Below are positions 44,973 through 56,427 of a DNA stretch of 64,000 nucleotides, piece after piece (position 1 is the first letter of the stretch; every line of letters starts with the position of its first letter). A program made the translations under genes and the position numbers. Source of the DNA: an uncultured Eubacteriales bacterium (GTDB lineage Bacteria > Bacillota > Clostridia > Christensenellales > Aristaeellaceae); the NCBI GenBank assembly GCA_902801165.1, contig CADCHI010000004.1, positions 1 to 64,000 of the forward strand, read 5' to 3'. The notes under the pieces are model-generated. The model had not been told where the DNA came from. It did not search any database and saw nothing but the letters and a program-made list of their open reading frames with translations.

Positions 44973-47195
44973 TCAGAACAGATTGCTCGGGTTGATCTCC
45001 AGCTCCGCGCGCACGCCCTCCGGGGCGGCGTCGGCCAGGGCCTGCATGCGCCCGGCGACGGCCTCCATATCCGCCTTGAAGTACATCTTCAGGAACAGCT
45101 GCCAGCGGGCCTCGCCCCGGAGCAGCTTGATCGGGGCCTCCGCGGCGCACAGCTGCACCGCGTCCCGGCGCATGTCCCGCGCGTCCAGGAATTCGCCGAG
45201 CTGTTCCGCCGCCGATTCCGCCGCCGCCTTTGCGTCCTCCGGCGCCTTCGCGCTGAACACGATCCGGGCGATGACGGTGAAGGGCGGGTGCAGGGCCGCC
45301 CGGCGGTGGGCGCTCTCCCGGGTGTAGAAGGCCCGGTAGTCCTGGGCCGCCGCCATCTGAATGCAGTAGTGGTCGGGGTCGTAGGTCTGCACCACCACGC
45401 GCCCGGGCACCTCCGCCCGGCCCGCGCGGCCCGCCACCTGGGTGATCAGCTGGAAGGTGCGCTCCACGCTGCGGTAGTCCGGCAGGTTCAGCGACATGTC
45501 CGCCGCCACCACGCCCACCAGGGCCACGTTGGGAAAATCCAGCCCCTTGGCGATCATCTGCGTGCCCACCAGCACGTTGGCGTCGCCGCTGCGGAAGCGC
45601 TCGAGGATGCGGGCGTGGGCGTCCTTCTCCCGGGTGGTGTCCACGTCCATCCGCGCCACGCGGGCGTCGGGGAACAGGCGGCGCACCTCTTCCTGAACCT
45701 TCTGGGTGCCCGCGCCGAAATACTTGATGTAGCCGCTGCCGCACTGGGGGCACTGCTTTGGCGGCGGCAGGGTCTTTCCGCAGTAGTGGCACCGCAGGGC
45801 GTTCTCCGCCTGGTGCCAGGTCATGGAGACGTCGCACTGGTCGCAGCGCACCACGTAGCCGCAGGCGCGGCAGGACACGAAGGTGGAGTGGCCCCGCCGG
45901 TTGATGAACAGCATGGCCTGATGGCCGCCGTCCAGGCACCGCCGAAGCTCGCCGGACAGCCGCGCGCTGAACAGGGAGTGGTTTCCCCGCTCCAGCTCGC
46001 CCCGCATGTCCACCACCTCGACCTCGGGCAGGGGGCGTCCCTTCACCCGCCGGCGCAGCTCGATCAGCTCCAGCCGGTTCTCCGGCCGCACCCCGGGCAT
46101 GGCCCGCATGTAGGTGGAGATGGCGGGCGTGGCGCTGCCCAGCAGCAGCACGGCCCCGTGCTGGGCCGCCCGCTTCCAGGCCACCTCCCGGGCGTCATAG
46201 CGGGGGCGGTGATCGGACTGGTAGGTGCTCTCGTGCTCCTCGTCCACGATGATCGCGCCGATGTTCTGCAGCGGCGCGAACACGGCGCTGCGCGCACCGA
46301 TGACCACCCGGGCCCCTCCGCTGCGAATGCGCCGCCACTCGTCAAAGCGCTCCCCGGCGGAGAGCGCCGAGTGGAGCACCGCCGCGTCGCCGCCGAAGCG
46401 CCCGTGGAACCAGCTCACCATCTGGGGCGTCAGCGCAATCTCCGGCACCAGCACAATGGCCGTCCGGCCCAGCTCCAGCGCCCTGCGGATCAGCCGGATG
46501 TAGACCTCCGTCTTGCCGCTGCCGGTCACGCCGTGGAGCAGGAAGCGCCCTCCGCCGCCCTCCAGCGCAGCGGTCAGCCGCGCCGCCGCGGCCCTCTGCT
46601 CCGGCATCAGCTCCGGGTCCTTGGTCCGCGCCTCGCCGGCCAGGGCCAGGGGCTTTCGGCGCTGCTCCTCGTCATAGACGGTCACCGCGCCCTTCTTTTC
46701 CAGCGCCTTCAGGGCGGAGGCGTCCAGCCGCGCGGCGGGAAGGTCTCCCTCCTGGAGCAGCCGGAGGATCTCCAGCTGCTTCGGTGCGCGCCGGTACTTC
46801 TCCTCGATGGCCGCCAGCTCCGCGTCGGTCAGGTTCAGCCGGACGAAGCGGCGGGTCAGCTCCCGCACCCGTCCGCCCCGCATCTCGGCGGGGATCATCA
46901 GCCGCAGCGCGTCCACCAGGTTGCACAGGTAGCGCAGGTGCATCCACTCCGCCAGCTCCATCAAATCCGGCAGCACCACCGGCTCCGGCCGGGACAGGCC
47001 CAGTATGGGCTTCACCCGCTCCGGGTCCAGGTCGCAGGTCTCGGACAGGGACACCACGAAGCCGTCCAGCCTCCGGGGGCCGAAGGGCACCTGCACCAGC
47101 ATGCCCGGTGCGAGGTCCATGTTCCCGGGCACGGCATAGGTAAACAGGCGATCCACCGCCTCGGCGGAGAGATCGACGATCACTTGCGCGTACAT
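44973..47195 (-). CDS. priA: primosomal replication restart helicase PriA
   Basis: 3'-5' helicase that reloads the replisome at collapsed forks. 740 residues: N-terminal DNA-binding domain, Walker [16 protein letters not shown] box, then an eight-Cys zinc region (CRAC, CDQC, CHYC, CPQC) and helicase motifs [17 protein letters not shown] and QVAGRAGR. The start lies one base after the coaBC stop. Confidence 0.95.
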   Translation of the reverse strand: MYAQVIVDLSAEAVDRLFTYAVPGNMDLAPGMLVQVPFGPRRLDGFVVSLSETCDLDPERVKPILGLSRPEPVVLPDLMELAEWMHLRYLCNLVDALRLMIPAEMRGGRVRELTRRFVRLNLTDAELAAIEEKYRRAPKQLEILRLLQEGDLPAARLDASALKALEKKGAVTVYDEEQRRKPLALAGEARTKDPELMPEQRAAAARLTAALEGGGGRFLLHGVTGSGKTEVYIRLIRRALELGRTAIVLVPEIALTPQMVSWFHGRFGGDAAVLHSALSAGERFDEWRRIRSGGARVVIGARSAVFAPLQNIGAIIVDEEHESTYQSDHRPRYDAREVAWKRAAQHGAVLLLGSATPAISTYMRAMPGVRPENRLELIELRRRVKGRPLPEVEVVDMRGELERGNHSLFSARLSGELRRCLDGGHQAMLFINRRGHSTFVSCRACGYVVRCDQCDVSMTWHQAENALRCHYCGKTLPPPKQCPQCGSGYIKYFGAGTQKVQEEVRRLFPDARVARMDVDTTREKDAHARILERFRSGDANVLVGTQMIAKGLDFPNVALVGVVAADMSLNLPDYRSVERTFQLITQVAGRAGRAEVPGRVVVQTYDPDHYCIQMAAAQDYRAFYTRESAHRRAALHPPFTVIARIVFSAKAPEDAKAAAESAAEQLGEFLDARDMRRDAVQLCAAEAPIKLLRGEARWQLFLKMYFKADMEAVAGRMQALADAAPEGVRAELEINPSNLF

Positions 47196-47196
47196 G

Positions 47197-48396
47197 CTAT
47201 GCCCTGTCGCCTCCCCGAAGCTCGGCGATGCGGTCGAGTATGCCGTCGGCCACGTCCCGCTTGGACATCAGCGGCAGCGCGCGCATATCCTCGCGGGTGA
47301 TCAGCGTCACCGCGTTGGTGTTCGCGCCGAAGCCCGCATCCGTGCGGGTCACGTCGTTGGCCACGATCAGGTCGGCGTTCTTGCGGACGAGCTTGCCCCG
47401 GGCGTTCTCCAGCACGTCGTCGGTCTCCGCCGCGAAGGCCACCAGCAGCTGGCCGTCGCGCTTGCGCCGGCCCAGCTCCGCCGCGATGTCGGTGGTGTTC
47501 TCGAGGGCGAGTGTCATGCCCGCGCCGTCCTTCTTGATCTTGTGATCCGCCACGCTGACCGGGCGGAAGTCCGCCGGCGCGGCGGCCTGGATGACCACGT
47601 CCGCCCAGGCGCCCCGCTCCAGCACCGCGTCGCACAGCTGGGCGCTGGATTCCACCGACACCCGCTCCACGCCCGCGGGCACGGCCAGGGCCACCGGGCC
47701 GGAGACCAGCACCACCTCGGCGCCGCGATCCCGGGCCGCCTCGGCGATGGCGTAGCCCATCTTGCCGGTGGAGCGGTTGGTGATGTAGCGCACCGGGTCG
47801 ATGCGCTCCACCGTGGGACCTGCCGTGACCATCACGCGAACCCCCGCAAAATCATGCCGGGGATTGAGCAGCGCGTCGAGTGCCTCGACGATCTCCGCGG
47901 GCTCGGCCATGCGCCCCACGTCGTCGTCCCCGCAGGCCAGCCGCCCGGAGGCGGGACCCACCGCCCGGACGCCCCGGGCCAGCAGGGTGTTGAAGTTGGC
48001 CTGGGTGGCGGGATGCCGCCACATGTTGGCGTTCATTGCCGGAGCGATGAGCACGGGCGCGGTCATGGCCAGCGCCGTGGTGGAGAGCAGGTCGTCGCCG
48101 ATGCCGTTCGCCAGCTTCGCCAGGCAGTTGGCCGTGGCCGGGGCGACGACGAAGGCGTCCGCCCACTTCGCCAGGGAGATGTGCTCCATCTCCGCCCGGG
48201 GGGCGAAGGTATCCGTGTAGGCGGGACTGCCGCTGAGGGTCTCGAAGGTCAGCGGCGGCACGAAGTGGCAGGCGTGCTCCGTCAGCACCACCCGCACCCG
48301 GGCGCCCGCTTTCACCAGCCGGCTGGTCAGGTCGCAGGCCTTGTAGGCCGCGATGCCGCCCGTCACGCCCAGCACGATGTGCCTGTCCTTCAGCAT
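47197..48396 (-). CDS. coaBC: phosphopantothenoylcysteine decarboxylase / phosphopantothenate-cysteine ligase
   Basis: Bifunctional CoA-pathway flavoprotein of 399 residues. N-terminal CoaC half: GVTGGIAAYKA, EHISLAKWAD with the catalytic His, PAMNANMW and ACGDDDVGRM with the active Cys. C-terminal CoaB half: TAGPTVERIDPVRYITNRST and FAAETD. ATG 48396 follows AGGAG at 10 nt; the upstream GTG overlaps that site. Works upstream of coaE (12.5 kb). Confidence 0.95.
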   Translation of the reverse strand: MLKDRHIVLGVTGGIAAYKACDLTSRLVKAGARVRVVLTEHACHFVPPLTFETLSGSPAYTDTFAPRAEMEHISLAKWADAFVVAPATANCLAKLANGIGDDLLSTTALAMTAPVLIAPAMNANMWRHPATQANFNTLLARGVRAVGPASGRLACGDDDVGRMAEPAEIVEALDALLNPRHDFAGVRVMVTAGPTVERIDPVRYITNRSTGKMGYAIAEAARDRGAEVVLVSGPVALAVPAGVERVSVESSAQLCDAVLERGAWADVVIQAAAPADFRPVSVADHKIKKDGAGMTLALENTTDIAAELGRRKRDGQLLVAFAAETDDVLENARGKLVRKNADLIVANDVTRTDAGFGANTNAVTLITREDMRALPLMSKRDVADGILDRIAELRGGDRA

Positions 48397-48496
48397 GTCC
48401 GCCACGCTCCTTTTGAAGAATACATTATCCGTGTCCTATGATAGGGTGTGTATACGCATTGCCCATTCGATTGAACGATGTTGCAAACACGGCATA

Positions 48497-48543
48497 AAAA
48501 GCCCAAACCCAAACAAGCGAAACCGATCGCAATCGGGTTTCGC
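48497..48543 (-). terminator. partial terminator between rpoZ and coaBC
   Basis: GCGAAACC (48536-48543 arm) pairs with GGTTTCGC (48517-48524), followed on the minus strand by T/G-rich sequence ending GGGCTTTTT. Read-through or a new promoter must serve coaBC; a weak TGGGCA-17-TATCAT candidate lies just downstream. Confidence 0.5.
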
Positions 48544-48583
48544 CGTCGGGTCTCCTATGAATCGCTGGCCTTCACGGCGCGAT

Positions 48584-48799
48584 TTATTCCTCGGTCTCCG
48601 CCTTTTCGTCGCGGCTGTAGGTGATCAGCCTGCGGTTGATCTCCTCGATGGCGATGGTCAGCGGCTTGGTCTCCTTGGTGTCGATCAGGGGCAGGCTGCC
48701 GCCGATGATCTCGCGGGCGCGCTTGGCCGCCTCCACCGCCAGGGTGTAGCGGCAGTCCACCTTTTCAAGCAGCTCGCCAATGGGGGGTTCGGTCATCAT
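48584..48799 (-). CDS. rpoZ: DNA-directed RNA polymerase omega subunit
   Basis: 71-residue omega subunit that helps beta' fold. MMTEPPIGELLEKVDCRYTL, then VEAAKRAREI and KPLTIAIEEIN are the family core. The first of two adjacent ATGs (48799) is 9 nt after AGGAGG. It follows gmk by 84 bp, the normal gmk-rpoZ order. Confidence 0.94.
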   Translation of the reverse strand: MMTEPPIGELLEKVDCRYTLAVEAAKRAREIIGGSLPLIDTKETKPLTIAIEEINRRLITYSRDEKAETEE

Positions 48800-48883
48800 G
48801 ATATGGTTCCTCCTGTTTATGTCGGGTTCGGGACGGAACATGCCGTCCCGCGGTTCAGGCGCGGCCTGTGCCCGCGCCGGCAA

Positions 48884-49522
48884 TCATGCCTTCAGGGAGG
48901 CGCTCAGGGCATCCAGGAAATCCCGGCGGTTCTCCAGCTCCAGCCGGCGCGCGGCGATGATGGCGTAGACCTCCTCCGTCGCGATCTCCAGGGCGTTGGG
49001 CACGATGCCCCAGTCCTGGTGGATGATCACATAGTGATACCGGTAGGCGGTGGCCACCTCGGAGGCCACGTTGTTCAGCCGCACGCGGATGGACTCCTCG
49101 GTCTCGGTGCCACGGCGGCGCAGCCGCTGCTCCAGGTTTTCCCGGCTGGGCGGGCTGACAAATATGCCCGTCACGGTGGGGTCCTGGGCCATGGCCTGCA
49201 AACAGCCCTGCACGTCGATCTCCAGGATCAGGTCGTGGCCCTCGGCCAGTTCCTTCTGCACGGTGGATTTCAGGGTGCCATAGCGGTTTTGGTGCACATG
49301 GGCCCACTCGTAGAAGGCGTCCTGGGCGACCAGCTCGTCGAAGCGCTCCTCGGTCACGAAGTGATAGTTGACGCCGTTCACCTCGCCGGGGCGGGGCGCG
49401 CGGGTGGTGCAGGACACCGACAGCTTCACGTCGGGATGGGTTTCAATGAGTCTCTTGACGATTTCGGTCTTTCCCGCGCCCGCCGGGCCCGAGACGACAA
49501 ACAACCTGCCGCGGTTCGCCAT
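48884..49522 (-). CDS. gmk: guanylate kinase
   Basis: Phosphorylates GMP to GDP. 212 residues with P-loop SGPAGAGKTE, the GMP-binding TTRAPRPGEVNGVNYHFV segment and LEIDVQG. The start MANRGRLFVV (49522) is 11 nt after AAGGAG and preferred to two in-frame upstream codons. Lies 71 bp after yicC. Confidence 0.96.
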   Translation of the reverse strand: MANRGRLFVVSGPAGAGKTEIVKRLIETHPDVKLSVSCTTRAPRPGEVNGVNYHFVTEERFDELVAQDAFYEWAHVHQNRYGTLKSTVQKELAEGHDLILEIDVQGCLQAMAQDPTVTGIFVSPPSRENLEQRLRRRGTETEESIRVRLNNVASEVATAYRYHYVIIHQDWGIVPNALEIATEEVYAIIAARRLELENRRDFLDALSASLKA

Positions 49523-49593
49523 GGTGAGCATCTCTCCTTCTCGTGTAATGTTCTCCCCTGGGGGAGCCGGCATACCTCGCGTTGGGAGCGGCC

Positions 49594-50463
49594 CTATTCC
49601 ACGTTTTGCAGCTGCTCCCGCAGCTTTTCGATCTCGGATTTCAGGTCCACCGTCAGCTGGGTGATGGGGATATCCTGGGACTTGGAGGAGATGGTGTTGA
49701 CCTCCCGGTTCAGCTCCTGGACGATGAAGTCGATGCGCCGACCGATGGGCTCCGGCGACTCGAACAGCGCGCGCAGCTGATGCACATGGCTGTTCAGGCG
49801 CACGATCTCCTCGGCGATGGCGCTGCGGTCGGCCATGATAGCCACCTCCATCACCAGGCGCCCCTCGTCGATGGCGCTGCCGGTCAGCTCCAGCACCGCG
49901 TCCCGCAGCCGCTGGGTGTACTCCGCCACGGTCTCGGGATAGCGGGCCTCCACCGCCGCGGTCATCCGCTCGATGGCGTCCACGCGGCCGGACAGGTCGC
50001 GCTTCATGGCCTCGCCCTCCCGGCGGCGCATGGCCAGCAGCTGGTCCAGCGCCTCGTTCAGCGTGGCCTCCAGCAGCGCCTGCACGGCCTGCTGGTCCTC
50101 CTCCGCCTCCACGACGGTCATCACGTCCGGCATCCGGGCGATGCCCATCAGCGTCCGGTCGTCCGCAAGTCCCAAGTCGGAAACGCTCTCCAGCGCCCCG
50201 GCGTAGGCCTCGAACAGCGCCCGGTCCACCGTCACCTTCCGCGCGTCGGTGCGCAAATTGCGGTAGGTCACAAACATATCCACGTGTCCCCGGGCCAGCT
50301 TCGCGCCGATGGCCTTGCGGGCCGCGTCCTCCAGGAACATCAGGTTCCGGGGCATCCGGAAGGAGATGTCCAGGAAGCGGTGGTTGACGCTCTTGACCTC
50401 CACCGTCATCTGGCGGCCGTCGACCTCCCGGAACGCGCGGCCATAGCCTGTCATGCTGAGCAT
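49594..50463 (-). CDS. yicC: YicC family endoribonuclease
   Basis: 289 residues of the YicC/YloC family; members have been reported as endoribonucleases affecting sRNA turnover. It shows the invariant start MLSMTGYGRA, EVKSVNHRFLDISFRMPR and the C-terminal EPIGRRIDFIVQELNREVNTISSKS. First gene of the long minus-strand block. A promoter lies at 50525-50553. A remA gene, frequent between yicC and gmk in Firmicutes, is absent. Confidence 0.93.
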   Translation of the reverse strand: MLSMTGYGRAFREVDGRQMTVEVKSVNHRFLDISFRMPRNLMFLEDAARKAIGAKLARGHVDMFVTYRNLRTDARKVTVDRALFEAYAGALESVSDLGLADDRTLMGIARMPDVMTVVEAEEDQQAVQALLEATLNEALDQLLAMRRREGEAMKRDLSGRVDAIERMTAAVEARYPETVAEYTQRLRDAVLELTGSAIDEGRLVMEVAIMADRSAIAEEIVRLNSHVHQLRALFESPEPIGRRIDFIVQELNREVNTISSKSQDIPITQLTVDLKSEIEKLREQLQNVE

Positions 50464-50524
50464 TGCGAATACTCTCCCATATTTCCGCCGTCCCAAAGTC
50501 GGCAGATGATAGACTCCCGAAGAT

Positions 50525-50553
50525 ATTATATCACATCCGCCGGGGCTTGCCTA
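50525..50553 (-). promoter_or_regulatory. promoter of the yicC-gmk-rpoZ block
   Basis: TAGGCA (50553-50548), 17-bp spacer, perfect TATAAT (50530-50525) on the minus strand. Confidence 0.55.
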
Positions 50554-50605
50554 CGGAATCCCAGAAATTTAAATATGCGCCCGCGAAGGCGGGAATCGCG
50601 TCATT

Positions 50606-52852
<2,247 letters not shown>

Positions 52853-52855
<3 letters not shown>

Positions 52856-52885
52856 CTTGGAATTTGCTCCGCAAATTCCAAGGTG
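52853..52885. repeat. perfect 15-bp palindromic hairpin
   Basis: CACCTTGGAATTTGC, loop TCC, then the exact inverse. It lies 28 bp past the isomerase stop; a terminator role is possible, but no T-tract follows on the minus strand. Confidence 0.6.
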
Positions 52886-52913
52886 CCGCTGCGCTGAAAC
52901 TTACTACTGGGCC

Positions 52914-53594
52914 TCACAGCCTCCCGTACTCGTTGCACATCGGGTGCACGGCGGGCTCGTCCTCCTCGATGGTGGGGAACCGGGCGGTGTGCTCCAGGAA
53001 GTAGTTGTCGGTCAGATCGTCGTTGACCTTGGAGACCTCGCCGCAGATCACGTCGCCGGTGCCGGGCTTGGCCCCGAAGATGTGGGCCATGTAGGGCGTC
53101 AGCGAGATGCTGTTGCCAGGGTTCAGCAGGATCTCTTCACCGGCGCGGTACACGTGGCGGATGCCGTCCTGCCAGACCACCACGTCGGTCTCCAGCTGCT
53201 CGCCCGTGGCGGGGTCGGCGTTCCACAGGAACAGCTGCAGCACGCCGCCGGCACGGTTGATGATGTCCTCGGTCTTGCTGACGTGGTAGTGCTTGGGCAG
53301 GCGCTGCCCCTCCCGCATCAGCAGGTACTTCTCGCAGTAGGGCACGCCCACAGTCGGGTCGTCCTGCAGGCCGTTGCGCACGGTGTACAGCACGGTGCCG
53401 ATCTTCTGGAAGTCGCCGCAGCCGTAGTCGGTGATGTCCCAGCCCAGCATGAGCCGCTTGACGGCGCCGATCACCTCGGCGTGGCCCTTCCAATCCTCCG
53501 GGGACCAGGCGGCGTACAGGGGCAGGGAGATGTGGTGGGTCCTGAGCAGATCCTCGGCCCAGCGGATCGCGGCGTTGATTTCCGAACGCTTCAT
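52914..53594 (-). CDS. D-lyxose isomerase-like cupin sugar isomerase
   Basis: A 226-residue cupin resembling D-lyxose ketol-isomerases (D-lyxose to D-xylulose). Family features: MKRSEINAAIRWAEDLL, the GWDITDYGCGDFQKIG block, metal ligands in KHYHVSKTEDIINR (HxHx4E), a distal His in PYMAHIFGAKPG, and the C-terminal ARFPTIEEDEPA. The sugar may instead be another aldose. Last gene of the SBP-ATPase-permease operon, 78 bp after the permease, which fits a sugar-import role. Confidence 0.85.
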   Translation of the reverse strand: MKRSEINAAIRWAEDLLRTHHISLPLYAAWSPEDWKGHAEVIGAVKRLMLGWDITDYGCGDFQKIGTVLYTVRNGLQDDPTVGVPYCEKYLLMREGQRLPKHYHVSKTEDIINRAGGVLQLFLWNADPATGEQLETDVVVWQDGIRHVYRAGEEILLNPGNSISLTPYMAHIFGAKPGTGDVICGEVSKVNDDLTDNYFLEHTARFPTIEEDEPAVHPMCNEYGRL

Positions 53595-53672
53595 GGAATT
53601 CTCTCCTTTGTCAGGCTATGGAAATGGGGCTCAACCGTAAAGTCAAGCCCCAAGTGTGATTGCGGATGCCGG

Positions 53673-54629
53673 TTACGCGCCCTTCTTGCGGTTGCGCAGG
53701 AAGTCGGTGTAGACGGCCAGCAGGATGACCGCGCCCTTGATGATGTACTGCCAGTCGGAGTTGACGCCCATCAGGTTCAGGCCGTTGTTCAGGATGCCGA
53801 TGATCAGCACGCCGATCAGCGTGCCGCCCAGCTTGCCGGAGCCGCCGGACATGGAGGTGCCGCCGACCACGACCGCGGCGATGGCGTCCATCTCGGCGCC
53901 GTCGCCGGAGGTGCAGGTGCCGGAGTACAGGCGGGAGGCGATGGTGATGCCCGCCAAGCCGGCCATCAGGCCGCTGAAGGAGAACACCACGAACTTGACC
54001 TTGGCGGTGTCGATACCGGAGAACTTGGCGGCGGTGTCATTGCCGCCCACGGCGTAGATGTGGCGGCCGATGCGGGTCCGGTTCAGGAACAGCACCGCCA
54101 CGATGAACACCACCGTCATGGTGATGACCGGGGTGGGCACGCCCGCCACGTTGCCGGCGCCCAGGAACTTCCAGGCATCGGTCATGCAGCGAATGGGCTT
54201 GCCGCCGGAGTACACGTAGGCGATGCCCTTGGCGATGTTCATGGATGCCAGCGTGACGATGAAGGGCGGGATCTGCGTCTTGGCGATCACCAGGCCGTTC
54301 AGCAGGCCGAAGATGACGCCGGAGAGCACGGCGATGAGGATGCCCACGATCTCGGGCATGCCGTGCCAGACCACCGCGGCCGCGCCCAGCACGCCGGACA
54401 TGGCGATGATGGAGCCGACGGACAGGTCGATGCCGCCCAGGATGATGACCATCGTCATGCCGCAGGCCAGCATCAGGTTGGTGGAAGACTGGCGCAGCAC
54501 GTTGAAGATGTTGGTCTTGGTCAGGAACGTGCTATGGGTCCTGGGGAAGATATACAGGAACAGGATCATGACGGCCAGAGCCGCGATAATGCCCAGATTA
54601 TCCTTAAAATAGCGCTTTACCTTGGTCAT
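53673..54629 (-). CDS. ribose-type sugar ABC transporter permease
   Basis: 318-residue BPD_transp_2 (RbsC-like) membrane protein with about 8-10 hydrophobic segments. Family motifs are GGIDLSVGSIIAMSG near residue 65, FIVTLASMNIAKGIAYVYSGG and RIGRHIYAVGGNDTAAKFSGI, the coupling-helix region. It follows the ATPase by 21 bp and should form the import channel with two copies of it. Substrate inferred from the neighbouring isomerase. Confidence 0.92.
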   Translation of the reverse strand: MTKVKRYFKDNLGIIAALAVMILFLYIFPRTHSTFLTKTNIFNVLRQSSTNLMLACGMTMVIILGGIDLSVGSIIAMSGVLGAAAVVWHGMPEIVGILIAVLSGVIFGLLNGLVIAKTQIPPFIVTLASMNIAKGIAYVYSGGKPIRCMTDAWKFLGAGNVAGVPTPVITMTVVFIVAVLFLNRTRIGRHIYAVGGNDTAAKFSGIDTAKVKFVVFSFSGLMAGLAGITIASRLYSGTCTSGDGAEMDAIAAVVVGGTSMSGGSGKLGGTLIGVLIIGILNNGLNLMGVNSDWQYIIKGAVILLAVYTDFLRNRKKGA

Positions 54630-54650
54630 GGTGAAATGCCTCCTGACTTC

Positions 54651-56180
54651 TTAGTGTGCGGTATTATCGCGGGCGCTGTCCGCGGATTCCAGGGTGGCGA
54701 GGTGCATGATCGCCTCCTGGCTGACGTCCTCGTAGTCGATGCAGCCGGTGATCCGGCCATCGCACATGACGTACACGCGATCCGCCATGTTGATAATCTC
54801 CGGGAGCTCCGAGGAGATCATGATGATCGAGACACCCTGCTTGGTCAGCTCGTTCATGATCTCGTAGATCTCCGCCTTCGCGCCGACGTCCACGCCTCGG
54901 GTGGGCTCGTCCAGGATCAGGATCTTGGGGTTCGTGGCCAGCCAGCGGCCGATCATGACCTTCTGCTGGTTGCCGCCGGACAGGTTCGTGACGGCCTGCT
55001 CGTGGGAGGGGGTCTTGGTGTTCATCTTGTCGATGAACTCCTGGGTGATCTCGTGCTCCCGCTTGCTGTTGACCATCAGGTTCCTGATGAACTCATGCAG
55101 CACCTCGATGGTGGAGTTGAAGGCCACGGACTGTACGTGGTACAGGCCCTCCACCTTGCGGTTTTCCGGCACCAGGGAGATGCCGTACTTCATCGCGTCC
55201 ACGGCGTTGCGGATGTTCAGCTTCTTGCCGTCCAGGGTCACGGTGCCCTTGGAGCCGCGGGTCAGGCCGAAGATGCACTGCATGGTCTCGCTGCGGCCCG
55301 CGCCGACCAGGCCGGCAAAGCCCACGATCTCGCCCTGGCGCACCTCGAAGGTGACGTCGTTGACGCGCTTGTGGTGCTTCTTGCCGTCGTCGATGTGCTC
55401 CGCCTTGAAGAACACGGGGGTATTCTTCACGTGGTCGCGGGTGTAGTACTGGTCCAGCTCGCGGCCGACCATCATGGCGATCAGGTCCTCCCTGGGGGTG
55501 TCGGCCACCACGCGGGTGCCCACATAGGTGCCGTCGCGCAGCACGGTCACGCGGTCGCAGACCTCGTTCAGCTCGCTCATCTTGTGGCTGATGTAGATGA
55601 TGCCGACGCCCTGCTTGGCCAGGTTGCGCATGATCTCAAACAGCTGCTCGACCTCGCGGTCAGAGATGGAGGAGGTGGGCTCGTCCATGACCAGTATGCG
55701 GCAGTTGAAGGAGATCGCCTTGACGATCTCGACCATCTGCTGCTGGGCGATGGACAGGTCGTAGATTTCGGAGGCGGCGTCGATGCCGAGGTCGAAGCGG
55801 TCCAGCATCTTCTGGGACTCGGCGATCATCCTGCGGGTGTCCACGCCGAACTTGCCCATGTATTCCCGGCCGAGGAAGATGTTCTCCGCCACGGTCATGT
55901 GGGGAACCTGCACCAGCTCCTGGTGGATGATGGAGATGCCGTTTTCCCGGGCGGCGTTGACGCTGTTGATCGCCACCTGCTTGCCGTCGATGTAGATTTC
56001 TCCCTCTTCGGCGATGTAGATGCCGCCCAGCACCTTGATCAGGGTGGATTTTCCCGCGCCGTTTTCACCCAGCAGCGCGTGAATCTCACCAGGCAGCAGC
56101 TGGAAGTTCACGCCCTGGAGCGCCTTGACGCCGGGGAATGACTTGGAGATGTTCTTCATTTCGAGCAGAAAATTGCTCAC
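54651..56180 (-). CDS. ribose-type sugar ABC transporter ATP-binding protein (double NBD)
   Basis: 509-residue RbsA/MglA-type protein with two nucleotide-binding domains. Domain 1: GENGAGKST, LSIAQQQMVEI, ILVMDEPTSS. Domain 2: a degenerate Walker A GLVGAGRSE (Arg for Lys, as usual in this family), LSGGNQQKV and ILILDEPTRG. It sits between the binding protein and permease genes. A 247-bp gap with a hairpin separates it from the binding-protein gene. Confidence 0.94.
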   Translation of the reverse strand: MSNFLLEMKNISKSFPGVKALQGVNFQLLPGEIHALLGENGAGKSTLIKVLGGIYIAEEGEIYIDGKQVAINSVNAARENGISIIHQELVQVPHMTVAENIFLGREYMGKFGVDTRRMIAESQKMLDRFDLGIDAASEIYDLSIAQQQMVEIVKAISFNCRILVMDEPTSSISDREVEQLFEIMRNLAKQGVGIIYISHKMSELNEVCDRVTVLRDGTYVGTRVVADTPREDLIAMMVGRELDQYYTRDHVKNTPVFFKAEHIDDGKKHHKRVNDVTFEVRQGEIVGFAGLVGAGRSETMQCIFGLTRGSKGTVTLDGKKLNIRNAVDAMKYGISLVPENRKVEGLYHVQSVAFNSTIEVLHEFIRNLMVNSKREHEITQEFIDKMNTKTPSHEQAVTNLSGGNQQKVMIGRWLATNPKILILDEPTRGVDVGAKAEIYEIMNELTKQGVSIIMISSELPEIINMADRVYVMCDGRITGCIDYEDVSQEAIMHLATLESADSARDNTAH

Positions 56181-56225
56181 TGGGTTTCACCACCGTTTCT
56201 TGTTTTCACTGGAATCAGCCACGAT

Positions 56226-56294
56226 GTAGGGGCGCCGATCCGGCGTCCGCCGCGCCACGCCCGAGGCGGGCGGGCGGCGCATCGCCACCCCTAC
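56226..56294. repeat. GTAGGGG...CCCCTAC palindromic element
   Basis: 69-bp GC-rich element with inverted GTAGGGG ends and internal GGCGCC/GGCGG palindromes. Related in its ends to 28778-28880. Lies between the binding-protein and ATPase genes. Confidence 0.7.
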
Positions 56295-56318
56295 GGGAAC
56301 AGCAGCATGACATTCACA

Positions 56319-56353
56319 AAAGGGCTTTGCCCTCGCTGAGAACAAAGCCCTTT
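56319..56353 (-). terminator. hairpin after the binding-protein gene (partial terminator)
   Basis: An 11-bp stem AAAGGGCTTTG/CAAAGCCCTTT (56319-56329 with 56343-56353); only TTTTG follows on the minus strand. Such hairpins commonly keep binding-protein mRNA more abundant than the downstream transporter mRNA. Confidence 0.55.
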
Positions 56354-56427
56354 GCGTCAGGCGACCTCAAGCAGCCCGTCCCGGGGGATGGAGCTGTTCG
56401 AGTGCGCCGGTAAACTCAGGCTTCGGC

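Noticed and set aside
44893..45939. N-terminal extension of the def frame
   Set aside because: The frame is open far upstream inside priA, but the ribosome site and homology place the start at 44892.
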